64,000 nucleotides of DNA from Streptomyces sp. CB00455 (GTDB lineage: Bacteria; Actinomycetota; Actinomycetes; Streptomycetales; Streptomycetaceae), in contig NZ_LIVQ01000007.1 in NCBI RefSeq assembly GCF_001905445.1, positions 308,766-372,765 of the forward strand, written 5' to 3'. This document shows positions 17,248 to 26,028 of this stretch, in pieces. Below the pieces are notes generated by a model. The model saw nothing but the letters and a program-made list of their open reading frames with translations. It did no database searches and was not told the origin of the DNA. Position 1 is the first letter of the stretch, and each line of letters opens with the position of its first letter. The position numbers and the translations under genes are program-made.

Positions 17248-18518
17248 CATCTTCCCCGACCCCGAAGTTCTCTGTCTTCACCCCCAGCCACCGACCGCGT
17301 TTCCTGGACGAATGCCTCACGACCCTGCAAGCGCAGACCCGCTCCGACTGGGAGTGGATCGTCCTCCTCAACAACGGTGCACGCTGGCGGCCCGAACACC
17401 CCGACGACCGGGTCAGGCTGGAGGTCGCGGATGACCTCCGGGGCGTCGGAGCCGCCAAGCGTCGCGCCTGCGAACTGGCACGCGGTGAGATCCTCGTCGA
17501 ACTCGACCACGACGACCTGCTGGCGAAGGACTGCCTGGCGGAACTGGCGACGGCGTTCGACGAGAATCCCGACACGGTCTTCGTCTACAGCCATACCGCC
17601 CAGATCACCGAGAACGGAAGCCGGGACGACACGCGGTTCAATGAGGCGCACGGCTGGCAGTACGAGGAAGTGGACGTCGACGGCCGCCGGCTCCTGCAAG
17701 CCATCTCCATGGCACCGACGCCGCACAACGTCTCCTACATCTGGTACGCCCCCAACCACGTCCGGGCATTCCGTAAGGACACCTACGAGCAGGTCGGCGG
17801 GTACGACGCCACGCGCACGGTGCTGGACGACCAGGACCTGATGTGCCGTCTCTTCCAGGCCGGTGACTTCCACCGCATCCCCCGATGCCTGTATCTGCAG
17901 CGGATGCACCCCGACAACACCCAGCGCGACACGGAAGTCAACGCCCACATCCAGCGCGAGACCGTCGCCCTGTACGACAAATACATCGAGGACGCGGCGC
18001 TCGCCTGGACCAGGCGGCGCGGGCTGCTCGCGCTGGACCTCGGCGCCGCGCACCGCAAGCCGTCCGGGTACCTGGGCGTGGACCAGTACCCGAAGGACGG
18101 CGTCGACATCGTCGCGACGCTGCCCGATCCGCTGGACCTTCCGGACGGCTCGGTCGGCCTGCTCCGAGCGGTGGACTTTCTGGAGCACGTGCCCGCGAAG
18201 ATTCCCCTGATCAACGAGCTGTACCGGCTGCTGGCACCGGGAGGCATGCTCCTCAGCCAGACTCCCAGCTCCGACGGCCGGGGCGCGTACCAGGACCCGA
18301 CACATGTCGCCTACTACAACGAGAACTCCTTCTGGTACTACACCGACAACCAGTACCGCGCCTTCGTACCGGAGATCCAGGCCCGGTTCCAGAGCTCGCG
18401 GCTGGTCACCTACTACCCGACGGACTGGCACTCCAGAAACCACATCTCCTACGTGCAGGCCAATTTGATCGCAATGAAGGACGGCGCGGAGCGCTGCGGC
18501 GGCCCGCTGCTGGTGTGA
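17244..18518 (+). CDS. Family-2 glycosyltransferase fused to SAM methyltransferase
   Basis: A 424-residue, two-domain protein. Residues 8-225 are a GT-A/GT2 glycosyltransferase: FSVFTPSHRPRFLDECL, VGAAKRRACELARGEIL, the metal-binding D-x-D motif in ELDHDDLL (88-91) and the acceptor-side VLDDQDLMCRLFQAGD. Residues 260-400 resemble a class I methyltransferase: LALDLGAAHRKPSGYLGVD as motif I region, DFLEHV and LLAPGGMLLSQTPS. No signal peptide or membrane helix, so it acts in the cytoplasm. Its ATG overlaps the TPR stop. Glycosylation, and methylation of the sugar, of the upstream Ser/Thr-rich collagen-like protein is the natural hypothesis. Confidence 0.85.
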   Translation: MTSSPTPKFSVFTPSHRPRFLDECLTTLQAQTRSDWEWIVLLNNGARWRPEHPDDRVRLEVADDLRGVGAAKRRACELARGEILVELDHDDLLAKDCLAELATAFDENPDTVFVYSHTAQITENGSRDDTRFNEAHGWQYEEVDVDGRRLLQAISMAPTPHNVSYIWYAPNHVRAFRKDTYEQVGGYDATRTVLDDQDLMCRLFQAGDFHRIPRCLYLQRMHPDNTQRDTEVNAHIQRETVALYDKYIEDAALAWTRRRGLLALDLGAAHRKPSGYLGVDQYPKDGVDIVATLPDPLDLPDGSVGLLRAVDFLEHVPAKIPLINELYRLLAPGGMLLSQTPSSDGRGAYQDPTHVAYYNENSFWYYTDNQYRAFVPEIQARFQSSRLVTYYPTDWHSRNHISYVQANLIAMKDGAERCGGPLLV

Positions 18519-19032
18519 GCCCCTCGCGCGCCGGCCTCCTGTCCCGATGTGGGGCGTGCGGCCCTGTCGACGGAGTCCGGCGCCGACGGGGGAGGACTTT
18601 CCCTCCTTCCGGTTCGTGACTTCGGCTCCCCCTTGGTCACTTTGGCGCGATGCACGTGACAGCAGCCGCCAGGTTGCGTGGAAGCGTCAGCGAGCCTCGC
18701 ACCTGTCCTGGGGAACGCCGATGAACTCCGCCAGCGCGGCGAAGACCGTACAGCGCCTCGACGTGAGGGGCTCGGCATGGAGCAGGCCCCCGGCCATGCC
18801 CGTACCGAGTCCTGGCAGATGGTGGGCGTCTGCCGCTCAGGGATTGCGAACCACGGCTCCCTTTGGTCAGCGGCGCGACCGGGGCTGAAGCCGACCGCGG
18901 ACGCGGTGGTGTAGGTGAGTGATGACGACCTTGCCGAAGCGAGCGCCGCTCTTCGTGTTCGTCGTCTGTGTTCGCGGCGTACCAGCGCTGCCGCCTCGTG
19001 CCGATGCGTGCGTGAGAATCGCACCGGGTGAC
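18519..19032. other. No gene recognised
   Basis: Frames are open on both strands but carry no domain I recognise and no good ribosome binding site. It separates the collagen-operon end from a minus-strand relic. Confidence 0.5.
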
Positions 19033-19394
19033 TCAGCGGTGGGCGGCGCGGTTCATCTCGACGACGTCGTCGACGGTGGGATCGGCACCGAGGACGGCGA
19101 AGCGTTCCGGGAGGCTGTCACGGATGGTCGCGTCCTTGACGCGGTCGGCCGCGGCCAGAGCCGCCGGCAGCTCGTCGAGGGTCAGCTCGGTGCAGTAGGC
19201 GGGACTGTTCGGCTGCTGGCGCCAGGAGTCGGCCAGCGTGCCGGCGTCGTAGGGGTCGAAGCCGGTGTCGTCCACCAGGCCCGGATGGCCTCGGGGCCGC
19301 GGGCATCCGCCACCTGGACGTCGTGGCCCGCCGTGCTGAGCCTGGCAGCGAGGTTCCCGCCGATGGCGCCGGTGCCTATGACAGTAATTTTCAT
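19033..19394 (-). pseudogene. NAD(P)-binding F420-reductase-like protein, internally deleted
   Basis: It starts MKITVIGTGAIGGNLAARLS (Rossmann GxGxxG) and AGHDVQVADARGPEAIRAW, then changes frame and continues with GLVDDTGFDPYDAGTLADSW and a normal C-terminal half ending MNRAAHR. The family is about 200 residues; here the central part, including much of the NADP-binding domain, is gone and the two ends are in different frames. The gene lies downstream of a TetR regulator on the same strand. Confidence 0.8.
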
Positions 19395-19507
19395 GATGTG
19401 TTCCTTCAGAGGTTGTGCCGCCCCTGGGGGCAGCGCGCGATGTGATGGCTGGGTGGTGTAGTCCCGCCTGGCGCTGCGCTAAGGGGCGGGGCGGGGTGTC
19501 TGGCGGT

Positions 19508-20101
19508 CTACGCCTGGGTGTCCTGCTGGCGGTAGCCGCTCGCGATGAGCGTGCGGAGCCGGTCGAGCGACTCCTCCTCGGTGCCGGTGCCCTTGATCCA
19601 GGCAACGGAACAGGCCGCGAGGAACAGGTCGCGCCCCCGCACCGACGCCCGCACGTGCCCCGCGAGCTGCGCGGCTCGCACGTACTGATCGGTGGCGGAG
19701 ATGAGGATGTGGCAGGGAATCGTGAGCGGGTTGTCCGGCTCCTGCGCCCTGGCCGCGGCCATGAGCGGGTCCGGCAGCCCGCTGAAGGCGCTGAAGTACT
19801 CCTCCATCGCCCGCAGCCACTGCTCCAGCGCCTCGGCCGGGTCGCCGAGCTGCTCGATGTCCGCCTGGCGGGCCGCCAGCTCCTCGGAACGCGTCTGCAG
19901 CACAGCCGCCAGCAGCGCCTCCCGGGTGGGGAAGTGCCGGTACAGGGTGGCGGGCCCGAGGCCCGCATCTTTGGCCACCGCCTCAAGGGAGGTGCCGACC
20001 CCGTGCTGCAGGAAGTGACGCTGCGCGGTCTCCAAGAGGGCTGCGCGGTTGCGCTGGACGTCCGCGCGGGGCTTGCGTCCCCGCAGTTCACCGGCGCTCA
20101 T
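19508..20101 (-). CDS. TetR-family regulator
   Basis: A 197-residue repressor. The N-terminal helix-turn-helix is canonical: RNRAALLETAQRHFLQHGVG, then AVAKDAGLGPATLYRHFPTR; the C-terminal ligand domain has the typical DPLMAAARAQE region. Start 20101 (MSAGELRGRKPR) fits the family; upstream in-frame codons to 20161 are probably leader. It precedes the decayed NAD(P)-binding gene on the same strand and may once have controlled it. Confidence 0.9.
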   Translation of the reverse strand: MSAGELRGRKPRADVQRNRAALLETAQRHFLQHGVGTSLEAVAKDAGLGPATLYRHFPTREALLAAVLQTRSEELAARQADIEQLGDPAEALEQWLRAMEEYFSAFSGLPDPLMAAARAQEPDNPLTIPCHILISATDQYVRAAQLAGHVRASVRGRDLFLAACSVAWIKGTGTEEESLDRLRTLIASGYRQQDTQA

Positions 20102-20132
20102 GCGCCCTCCTGCCTGGCGTGATCGTGCGGCC

Positions 20133-20148
20133 GCATCAAAACGGATGC
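20133..20148. promoter_or_regulatory. Candidate TetR operator
   Basis: Inverted repeat GCATC-AAAACG-GATGC located 32 bp upstream of the TetR start. Five-base arms are short, so this is tentative. Confidence 0.3.
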
Positions 20149-20391
20149 TGCCTCCGTACACATTCGAAAATAAAACGGAGGGGGCATCCGGTCAAACGGG
20201 CGGCCCGACCACAGTGCCCGGACAGAGCAGGGGGTGACATGTCTGGCCGCAGAGCCGCTGGGCACAGGCCGTGTGGGCTGCACCATTCCAGGCAGCCCGT
20301 GTCCGGCCCCTCCCGCGCAGCTTGAGCCTCAGTTCCGCGCCCGCGCCGGGTCAGGGCATGGTTCGTCCTGGGGCTCGTCACAGTCGCCGCG

Positions 20392-20658
20392 TTGGGCTAT
20401 GTAATCGCGTACCTGGCGGCACGAGGGCTGATCGCACGAGTGCCGGACCACGGGTTCCAAGTCTCAGACACCGCGCAGGTCATCACGTCTGTAAGCGCTC
20501 TGGCTACGGCGGTCGGGGCAGGGATCGCCGCGATCTTGAAGGCGTACGCTCTGCTGATTGAGGCGCGGGCCGACATGATCAGGGCCAGGGCGGGCCTACC
20601 GCCCGCCAATGGATCCAGCGTGAATCCGATGGAGGGGGAGATGCCGCCATCGGCGTAG
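20392..20658 (+). CDS. Small membrane protein, start uncertain
   Basis: The frame encodes one hydrophobic helix (WFVLGLVTVAALGYVIAYLA begins upstream of the only available start, TTG 20392), a second hydrophobic stretch (ITSVSALATAVGAGIAAILK) and a charged tail ending EMPPSA. No ATG or GTG precedes the first helix after the in-frame stop at 20323, so the gene may be 5' truncated. Function unknown. Confidence 0.45.
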   Translation: MGYVIAYLAARGLIARVPDHGFQVSDTAQVITSVSALATAVGAGIAAILKAYALLIEARADMIRARAGLPPANGSSVNPMEGEMPPSA

Positions 20659-20884
20659 TGACTGCCGCGCGCCCGCCGCGAAGCCACCAGTGCCGGCTCC
20701 CACAGCGCTGCCCCGCGCCAGCCCCTGAGCTGACCTGAGCTGAGAAGCCGTTGCCGTACCGAACAAGATCCTTGAGTTGCTGCTGGTGAGCGTGGAATCC
20801 GCCTGAGGGGCCGGGGCAGCCTTGTTGCTCATGGTGCGGGTGCCCGGGTACTCCCCGCCGCTGCCCACCGGTACGCTCCCGCCC

Positions 20885-21391
20885 GTGAACGATCTTCGGG
20901 TGGGAGTGTCCGTCGTTGCGGGCGGAATGGTCTTGGGCGCACTCACCGTCATGGGTGGATGGTGGGCCCTCAACGGCGGGATCTACGGCTGCACCGAAGC
21001 GGACGCGGCACTGCAGGACCAGGTAGCTGACCAGGTCCGGATGCTCGGCACCCCGCAAGGAGCGCAGGCCGACGACGGGCCTTACTCCGGCTGCGACGAC
21101 GACGACCGCTTCGCGTATTTCGGCCGGGGGTACACCGAGCCCGCCCGCCGAGCGGACGTCGTCGCCTACTACCGGGCGGCCGCCGCCCGCAACGGCTGGC
21201 TGCCCACCCCGCCCGAGCCGGACGAGCCCGCCTGGCGCTATGACCCGGCCGGCGAACGGATCGGCCTCTGCTTCACCAAGCAGATCGACGGCGCCACCTC
21301 CCATCTCGCCGTGTCCTGGGCATTCGAGGGGGAGCAGGGCTACCTGGTGGAGGCCCGGGCGAGCCAGAGCGGCGGCTCCTGGTGTCCGTGA
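20885..21391 (+). CDS. Membrane-anchored hypothetical protein
   Basis: A 168-residue protein from GTG 20885. It has a short N-terminus, one transmembrane helix (VSVVAGGMVLGALTVMGGWW) and an extracellular domain with four Cys (YGC, SGC, GLCF, SWC-P at the end). The pattern suggests a disulphide-stabilised, type II anchored domain. An alternative ATG at 20822 adds 21 residues. I do not recognise the family. Stand-alone; immediately followed by an IS5 relic. Confidence 0.6.
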   Translation: MNDLRVGVSVVAGGMVLGALTVMGGWWALNGGIYGCTEADAALQDQVADQVRMLGTPQGAQADDGPYSGCDDDDRFAYFGRGYTEPARRADVVAYYRAAAARNGWLPTPPEPDEPAWRYDPAGERIGLCFTKQIDGATSHLAVSWAFEGEQGYLVEARASQSGGSWCP

Positions 21392-21429
21392 GCCCAGCCC
21401 CGGGTGACGGCGGTGGTTCCCCGCACGGG

Positions 21430-21760
21430 AGCGCGTCTACGCGTTCTTCCGGCGCTGGCGGGAGAAGGGGGCTGGTCGCCGAGTTCCATGACCGCCTGCG
21501 GGCGCGGGTCCGCGAGGAGGCGGGCCGTGATCGGGAGCCGACCGCGGGGATCATCGATGCGCAGTCGGTGAAGGGCGCCGCATCGGTGCCGGCCGCGTCG
21601 CGGGGGATTCGACGGCGGGAAGAAGGTCAACGGCCGTAAGCGGCACATCGTGGTGGACACCCTCGGGCTGCTGCTGACGGTGATGGGCGGCATCGGTCAC
21701 CGACCGGGACGCGGGGCAGACGCTGCCGGCCCGACTGCGCGAACGGCACCGCAGGTCGCA
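21430..21760 (+). pseudogene. IS5-family transposase fragment
   Basis: Peptides RVYAFFRRWREKGLVAEFHD, RDREPTAGIIDAQSVKGAA, FDGGKKVNGRKRHIVVDTLG and SVTDRDAGQTLPARLRERH are the central part of an IS5-type DDE transposase (IDAQSVK holds a catalytic Asp). Two frameshifts occur and both ends are missing. It is on the plus strand and overlaps in content with the relic at 4720-5100. Confidence 0.85.
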
Positions 21761-21920
21761 GGGCACGCCTGGCTTCCCTACGTGCCCAGAAAACGGCGGA
21801 ACTCCCGCTCGGTGACGGCCCCGTCGCCCACACGGAACGCGTCCGCTGAAGGCGAGACGCCGAGCAGGCTTACGGTTCTTCGGCGCCCGTCTGCACCCGG
21901 CCGAGGTCTCCCCGCCCCGG

Positions 21921-22577
21921 TCACGCGTCGGCTGCGCCTTTCATGGCGGGGTCGGCGGGATTGGGGCTTCCGAGGCCGGCGCACAGGAGCCGCACGCCGC
22001 GGGCAAACTTGTCGTCCTCGCTGAAGGCGGAGGCGGCGGCCACGGTGAGGGGGAAGCGTGCGTGCAGGGACGCTGCTTCCTCGGCGCTGACGTCCACGGT
22101 GGGGGATTCGCTCTGTTCCTGCAGGACGAAGCCGGTGGTGTGGCTCAGGAGTGCGTCGGCGCCGATCGCTGCGTGCTCGGCGGAGATGCCTGCATCGCGC
22201 AAGGTTTCCAGGAGTCGTTCCATCAGGGACAGGGCGCCGGTGCTGAGAACCCGGGGGCTGTCGGCCAGCATCACCGCGCCGCCAGGGTGGAGGCGGATGC
22301 TCTCGCGGAGGGTGACGAGCTGCGCCTCAACTCTGTCCTGCCAGCCCGCTGCCGCATCCAGTGCGGACAGGGCCGCGGTGCCGGCCTCGTAGGCCCGGCG
22401 CGCGACGCGGTCCGCCATCAGCTGGATCAGGGTGCTCTTGTTCGGCACGTGGTAATAGAGGCTCCCGGCCTGCGCGTCCAGGCGCTGCGCGACCTTGCGC
22501 ATGGACAGGCCGTGATATCCGGACACGGCGAACTCGGCCATGCCCGCGTCGATGATCCGCTCTCGCGTCAGCTTCAT
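21921..22577 (-). CDS. TetR-family regulator with TetR_C-type ligand domain
   Basis: A 218-residue repressor: MKLTRERIIDAGMAEFAVSG, helix-turn-helix SMRKVAQRLDAQAGSLYYHV, and a C-terminal domain similar to the tetracycline-repressor subgroup (LMERLLETLRDAGISAEHAA, then HTTGFVLQEQ). It is transcribed divergently from a rhomboid-like gene, and a 17-bp near-perfect palindrome lies between them, 22 bp from its own ATG. Confidence 0.9.
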   Translation of the reverse strand: MKLTRERIIDAGMAEFAVSGYHGLSMRKVAQRLDAQAGSLYYHVPNKSTLIQLMADRVARRAYEAGTAALSALDAAAGWQDRVEAQLVTLRESIRLHPGGAVMLADSPRVLSTGALSLMERLLETLRDAGISAEHAAIGADALLSHTTGFVLQEQSESPTVDVSAEEAASLHARFPLTVAAASAFSEDDKFARGVRLLCAGLGSPNPADPAMKGAADA

Positions 22578-22598
22578 GGGAGGCACTCTACGCGCATT

Positions 22599-22615
22599 TT
22601 CTAACAGTGTTTGAA
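22599..22615. promoter_or_regulatory. Probable TetR operator
   Basis: TTCTAACAGTGTTTGAA: arms TTCTAACA and TGTTTGAA around a central G, one mismatch. It is AT-rich in a GC-rich setting and lies in the 97-bp divergent promoter region, as expected for an autoregulating TetR protein. Confidence 0.7.
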
Positions 22616-22674
22616 TTCTGGGGCAGTCCGGGCTACTGACGTTCCCGAAGTACACGACCGGGGATCGAAGGGGG

Positions 22675-23391
22675 GTGGTGGCGGTGGATGCGCTGGTGTT
22701 CAACGTGACCACGGCAGCACTGATGGTTTTGATGTTCAAAGGCGGACTGGCCTTGCTCGGCGAGGGCACACTGCGCAGCCGGCGCATCCCCTGGGCCGCT
22801 GTGACCCTGACCGGCCTCGCCCTGGCGGGTGCGGCGCTCCAGATGTGCTGGTCCGGGGCGATGGACGCCCTGGACGCCGACCCGGCCAGGCCGGGCTGGT
22901 GGCGGGTCCTGACCTCGGTGTTCATGCAGAACGGCGGCCTGTTCGGCGGGACCTGGAACATCATTACGCTCGCCGTCATCGCGGCCCTGGCCGACTGGTT
23001 CTGGGGCACCCCGCTCACCCTGGGCCTGTTCCTCGCCGGGATCGTGCTGCCCGAACACATCGACACACTCGTCGGCGCGGGCGGCCACCACAGCACCGAC
23101 CCCCGCAACTTCGCGGGCAGTTCAGGAGCCACCTACTTCCTCGGCGCCACCCTCGCCGCCGCCCTCCTCCTGCGCGTCCTGCGCACGGGCCTGACCAGAG
23201 GGCGGCGCACGGAAGCCCTGCTCGCGGCCGGTGTGCCCGTACTCGGCCTGGCCATGTGGTTCACCCAGGCCAACGGACACGGCCTCGTGTCCGTGTACGG
23301 ATTCGTCCTGGGCGCCCTGGCCTGCCTCCTGGTCCGCCCGGCAGCGCTCCGCGTCCGCCCGGCCGGCCAGGACACCCCCCACCCGGCCTGA
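22675..23391 (+). CDS. Rhomboid-like intramembrane protein
   Basis: A 238-residue, six-helix membrane protein. Features of rhomboid serine proteases: LTSVFMQNGGLFGGTWN after the first helices, GSSGATYFLG with the G-x-S-G motif (Ser150) and NGHGLVSVYGFVLG in the last helix (His202), the expected Ser-His dyad. The GTG start has GGGGGG just upstream. Spacing of motifs is normal, but the loop NFAGSSGA is divergent, so it may be a rhomboid-like protein without protease activity. Its control by the divergent TetR protein is inferred from the shared operator. Confidence 0.7.
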   Translation: MVAVDALVFNVTTAALMVLMFKGGLALLGEGTLRSRRIPWAAVTLTGLALAGAALQMCWSGAMDALDADPARPGWWRVLTSVFMQNGGLFGGTWNIITLAVIAALADWFWGTPLTLGLFLAGIVLPEHIDTLVGAGGHHSTDPRNFAGSSGATYFLGATLAAALLLRVLRTGLTRGRRTEALLAAGVPVLGLAMWFTQANGHGLVSVYGFVLGALACLLVRPAALRVRPAGQDTPHPA

Positions 23392-23463
23392 CCCCGGCAC
23401 CGCTGCACCCCGGACAGTGGTGCAACTGCGGCGGGTTCTATGACCGCTGCTAGCCTGCCGTCC

Positions 23464-24714
23464 ATGATCAAGGGTGGCCTGGGAGGCCGAATAGGCCGCA
23501 TGGCGGGGGACAGCAGGCCGGAGCGCGTGCTGATCGCCGCCAGTTTCACCAACCGGGTCGGCAACGGTCTGTTCAACGCGGCGTCGGCGCTCTATTTCAC
23601 CTCGGTCGTGGGCCTGCCCGCGGTGCAGGTCGGCGCCGCGCTCACCATCGCCGGAGTGATCGGCTTGTGCGCGGGGGTACCCGGAGGGCATCTCGCCGAC
23701 CGGCGCGGGGCGCGCACGATCATGATGCTGGCCCTCGCCGTCCAGGCGATCTCGATGGCGGCCCTCGTCCTCGTCGAGAGCTGGGCCGCGCTCACTGTCA
23801 TCGCAACGGTCGACCAGATCGCCGCGGCGGTGGGTGGGGCGGCCTGGGGCGTTCTGGTGGTCCGGGTCGGGGGTGATCGCCCGGCCCTGTTCCGGGCGAA
23901 GCTGCGCACCTTCGTCAACCTGGGCGTCATTCTCGGAACGGTGGGTGCCGGGCTGGCGCTGGCCGCGGACACCCGCGGCGCCTATGTCACGCTGATCCTC
24001 GGCAATGCGGCGAGCTTCGCCCTGTGCGCGGTGCTTCTGCTCCTGTTGCCCCGCTACCCGGTGCTGCCAGCGCCGCCGCAGCAGCGTCGCTGGGTCGCCT
24101 TCACAGACCGTCCGTTCCTGACGTTCACCGCCCTCTACGGGGCCATGGGACTGCAATACCCGGTGGTCTCCCTGCTCCTGCCGATCTGGATCTCCGAACA
24201 CACCGAAGCGCCGCGCTGGACGGTGGCGGCATTGTTCGCCGTCAATGCCGCCTTCTGCGTGCTGATGCAGACCAGGATCGGCTCCCGTATCGAAACCCCG
24301 CACGACGGTGGCAGGGCGTTTCGCACGGCGGGGCTGCTCTTCCTCGTCAGCTGCCCGATGATGGCGCTGGCGGCGTACACCCCGGTCTGGGCGGCAGCGG
24401 GACTGGTCCTGGCCGCGATCTTCGTCCATAGCCTGGGAGAGGTCTGGGAGTCCTCGGCGGGCTTCGCCCTGGGCTTCGGTCTCGCCCCCGACCATGCCCA
24501 GGGCCAGTACCAAGGTCTCTTCGGCCTCGGCTTCAGCGCGGGCCAGGCCCTTGCCCCCGCGATCCTCACCACGGTGGTGCTCGGCCTCGGCACGACGGGC
24601 TGGCTGCTGCTGGCGCTGTTCTTCGCGACGCTGGGCGCTGCCGGCCCCCCTCTTGCCCGCTGGGGCATGCGGACCCGGCCGCAGCAGGGCGTTGCCGTGG
24701 AAGTGACGGGATGA
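23464..24714 (+). CDS. MFS transporter
   Basis: A 416-residue, 12-helix major facilitator protein with the helix 2-3 loop GGHLADRRGARTIMMLALAV and a second, weaker copy in the C-terminal half. It resembles the actinomycete drug-exporter branch that starts R-x-x-x-A-x-F-T-N-R-x-G-N-G-L. Start ATG 23464; 72 bp after the rhomboid-like gene on the same strand, so co-transcription under the TetR operator is possible. Substrate unknown. Confidence 0.85.
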   Translation: MIKGGLGGRIGRMAGDSRPERVLIAASFTNRVGNGLFNAASALYFTSVVGLPAVQVGAALTIAGVIGLCAGVPGGHLADRRGARTIMMLALAVQAISMAALVLVESWAALTVIATVDQIAAAVGGAAWGVLVVRVGGDRPALFRAKLRTFVNLGVILGTVGAGLALAADTRGAYVTLILGNAASFALCAVLLLLLPRYPVLPAPPQQRRWVAFTDRPFLTFTALYGAMGLQYPVVSLLLPIWISEHTEAPRWTVAALFAVNAAFCVLMQTRIGSRIETPHDGGRAFRTAGLLFLVSCPMMALAAYTPVWAAAGLVLAAIFVHSLGEVWESSAGFALGFGLAPDHAQGQYQGLFGLGFSAGQALAPAILTTVVLGLGTTGWLLLALFFATLGAAGPPLARWGMRTRPQQGVAVEVTG

Positions 24715-24805
24715 TCAGGGAGTAGGTGTCAGGAGTCTTCCCCCTTGCATGGCATGGGTGGTCAGGCCTCCTGGCCATGGCCGTCCGCGCCGGGGCCATC
24801 GCCGC

Positions 24806-24920
24806 GCAGCGGACTGAAGGCGACGTCGAGGTGCGGGGCGTATCCCTCGGGCTGGATGCCGAGTTCGCGGGCGGAGTACTCGCCGAAGCGGCGGACGTGC
24901 TCGGTGAGGTACGGCGCCTC
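24806..24920 (-). pseudogene. Tn3-family transposase C-terminal fragment
   Basis: Minus-strand peptide PYLTEHVRRFGEYSARELGI then QPEGYAPHLDVAFSPL is the conserved extreme C-terminus of a Tn3-type transposase. It begins a little after where the fragment at 10025-10256 stops, so the two may be remnants of one element or of sister copies. Confidence 0.8.
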
Positions 24921-25129
24921 ATGGACCACGTCCCCGTCGGCCCCAACGCCCTCGCCCAGCGCGAGCGCGTCCTCGCCGCCCTGCTCCACCACGCGAAGCC
25001 TTGGGCGAGCTCCAGCTGATTGACGCGGTGCTCGGGGAGATGAGCGGCATAGAGCACGCCGAGCGTTGGTCAAGGGAAGCGCTGGCCACCGACGTCGGGT
25101 GGCGTCAGGTTCGGACGCTCGCGCGCGAC

Positions 25130-25345
25130 CTACTGGTCAGCCTGCAGGGTGTTCGCTTCTCCGCGCTCGAGAATCTCGCAGCCCACCTCGTCGACGACGA
25201 GGAGCCCCGGCCGCAGGCAGGTGCAGAGCTTGTTGGCCAGGCGGCCGACTGCCTCGGCGGCTTTGAGTTGCGGACCATGTCGTCGAGGCTGGTGAAGTAG
25301 ACCGAGTAGCCGGCCCGGCCAGCCTCGCCGACAAGAAGCTGCCCC
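25130..25345 (-). pseudogene. IstB-like ATP-binding protein fragment (IS21 type)
   Basis: Minus-strand peptides AGRAGYSVYFTSLDDMVR, KAAEAVGRLANKLCTCLRPG and LLVVDEVGCEILERGEAN match the Walker B region of IstB transposition helpers (normally DEVGY). Frameshifts separate them, and the Walker A end is missing. Confidence 0.8.
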
Positions 25346-26028
25346 TGGCCCCCAACTCATCGGGGTGGATCTGGGCCCGCCGGGCGCGCCGGCCTCGCTC
25401 TCGCGGCGGCCGCCGTGCTGCTGCTCCTGGTCGTGCGGCGCAACCTTGGAGGCCGCACCCCGGCGCCTGGATCGTTCCCGCACTGGGCGCGGCTGGACGC
25501 GGACGCCATCCGGGTCTCCATGAACACCGACTTCCGCGCCGCCACTGTCGGGTCGTCCAGGCGCGCCAGCTGCGTGCGTACCTCCTTCAGTACCCCCATC
25601 GCCTCATCATCGAAACGCGCGTTTCCACCCCACGTGACTCCCTGACTTCGTTCAGTTGCTGGACCGCTCGAATCTCCCTATAAGCAGCTCAGTCGACACG
25701 GCGTTTCCGGCCCTGCCCTGGACGATCGACAGGGCTGCTGACTCCGACTGGGGGTGTCGTCTCATCGCGGCACGAGAGGCCGTCCCGCACAAAGGGCCAG
25801 CCAGGCGGGCCAGGACGCATGCGGTCTGGTAGGCCAAGCGGCCGTGCCGGGAACAGATGGTCCGGTCGGCGCGGTTGCATCGACCGAGGGCCCGGCTCCG
25901 CACGGGCGGGGAACACGGAGGCCACATGGTCGTCCGCCCCACCAGGATCCGGCCTAAAAGGATGCGGTACGCCCGCCGCGCGCTCGGACCAATCGGACCA
26001 AGACGTATTTATGCAGGAGGACTGTTTC
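25346..26028. other. Unrecognised short frames
   Basis: On the minus strand 25599-25450 encodes a helical segment (MGVLKEVRTQLARLDDPTVA, then ARKSVFMETRMASASSRAQ), which looks coding in character but is unassigned. Nothing else convincing. AGGAGG at 26015-26020 belongs to the next gene. Confidence 0.4.

Noticed and set aside
17076..18443. 455-codon antisense frame over the glycosyltransferase
   Set aside because: The DHDD and methyltransferase motifs are on the plus strand; the antisense frame has Val/Asp/Gly-rich shadow composition.
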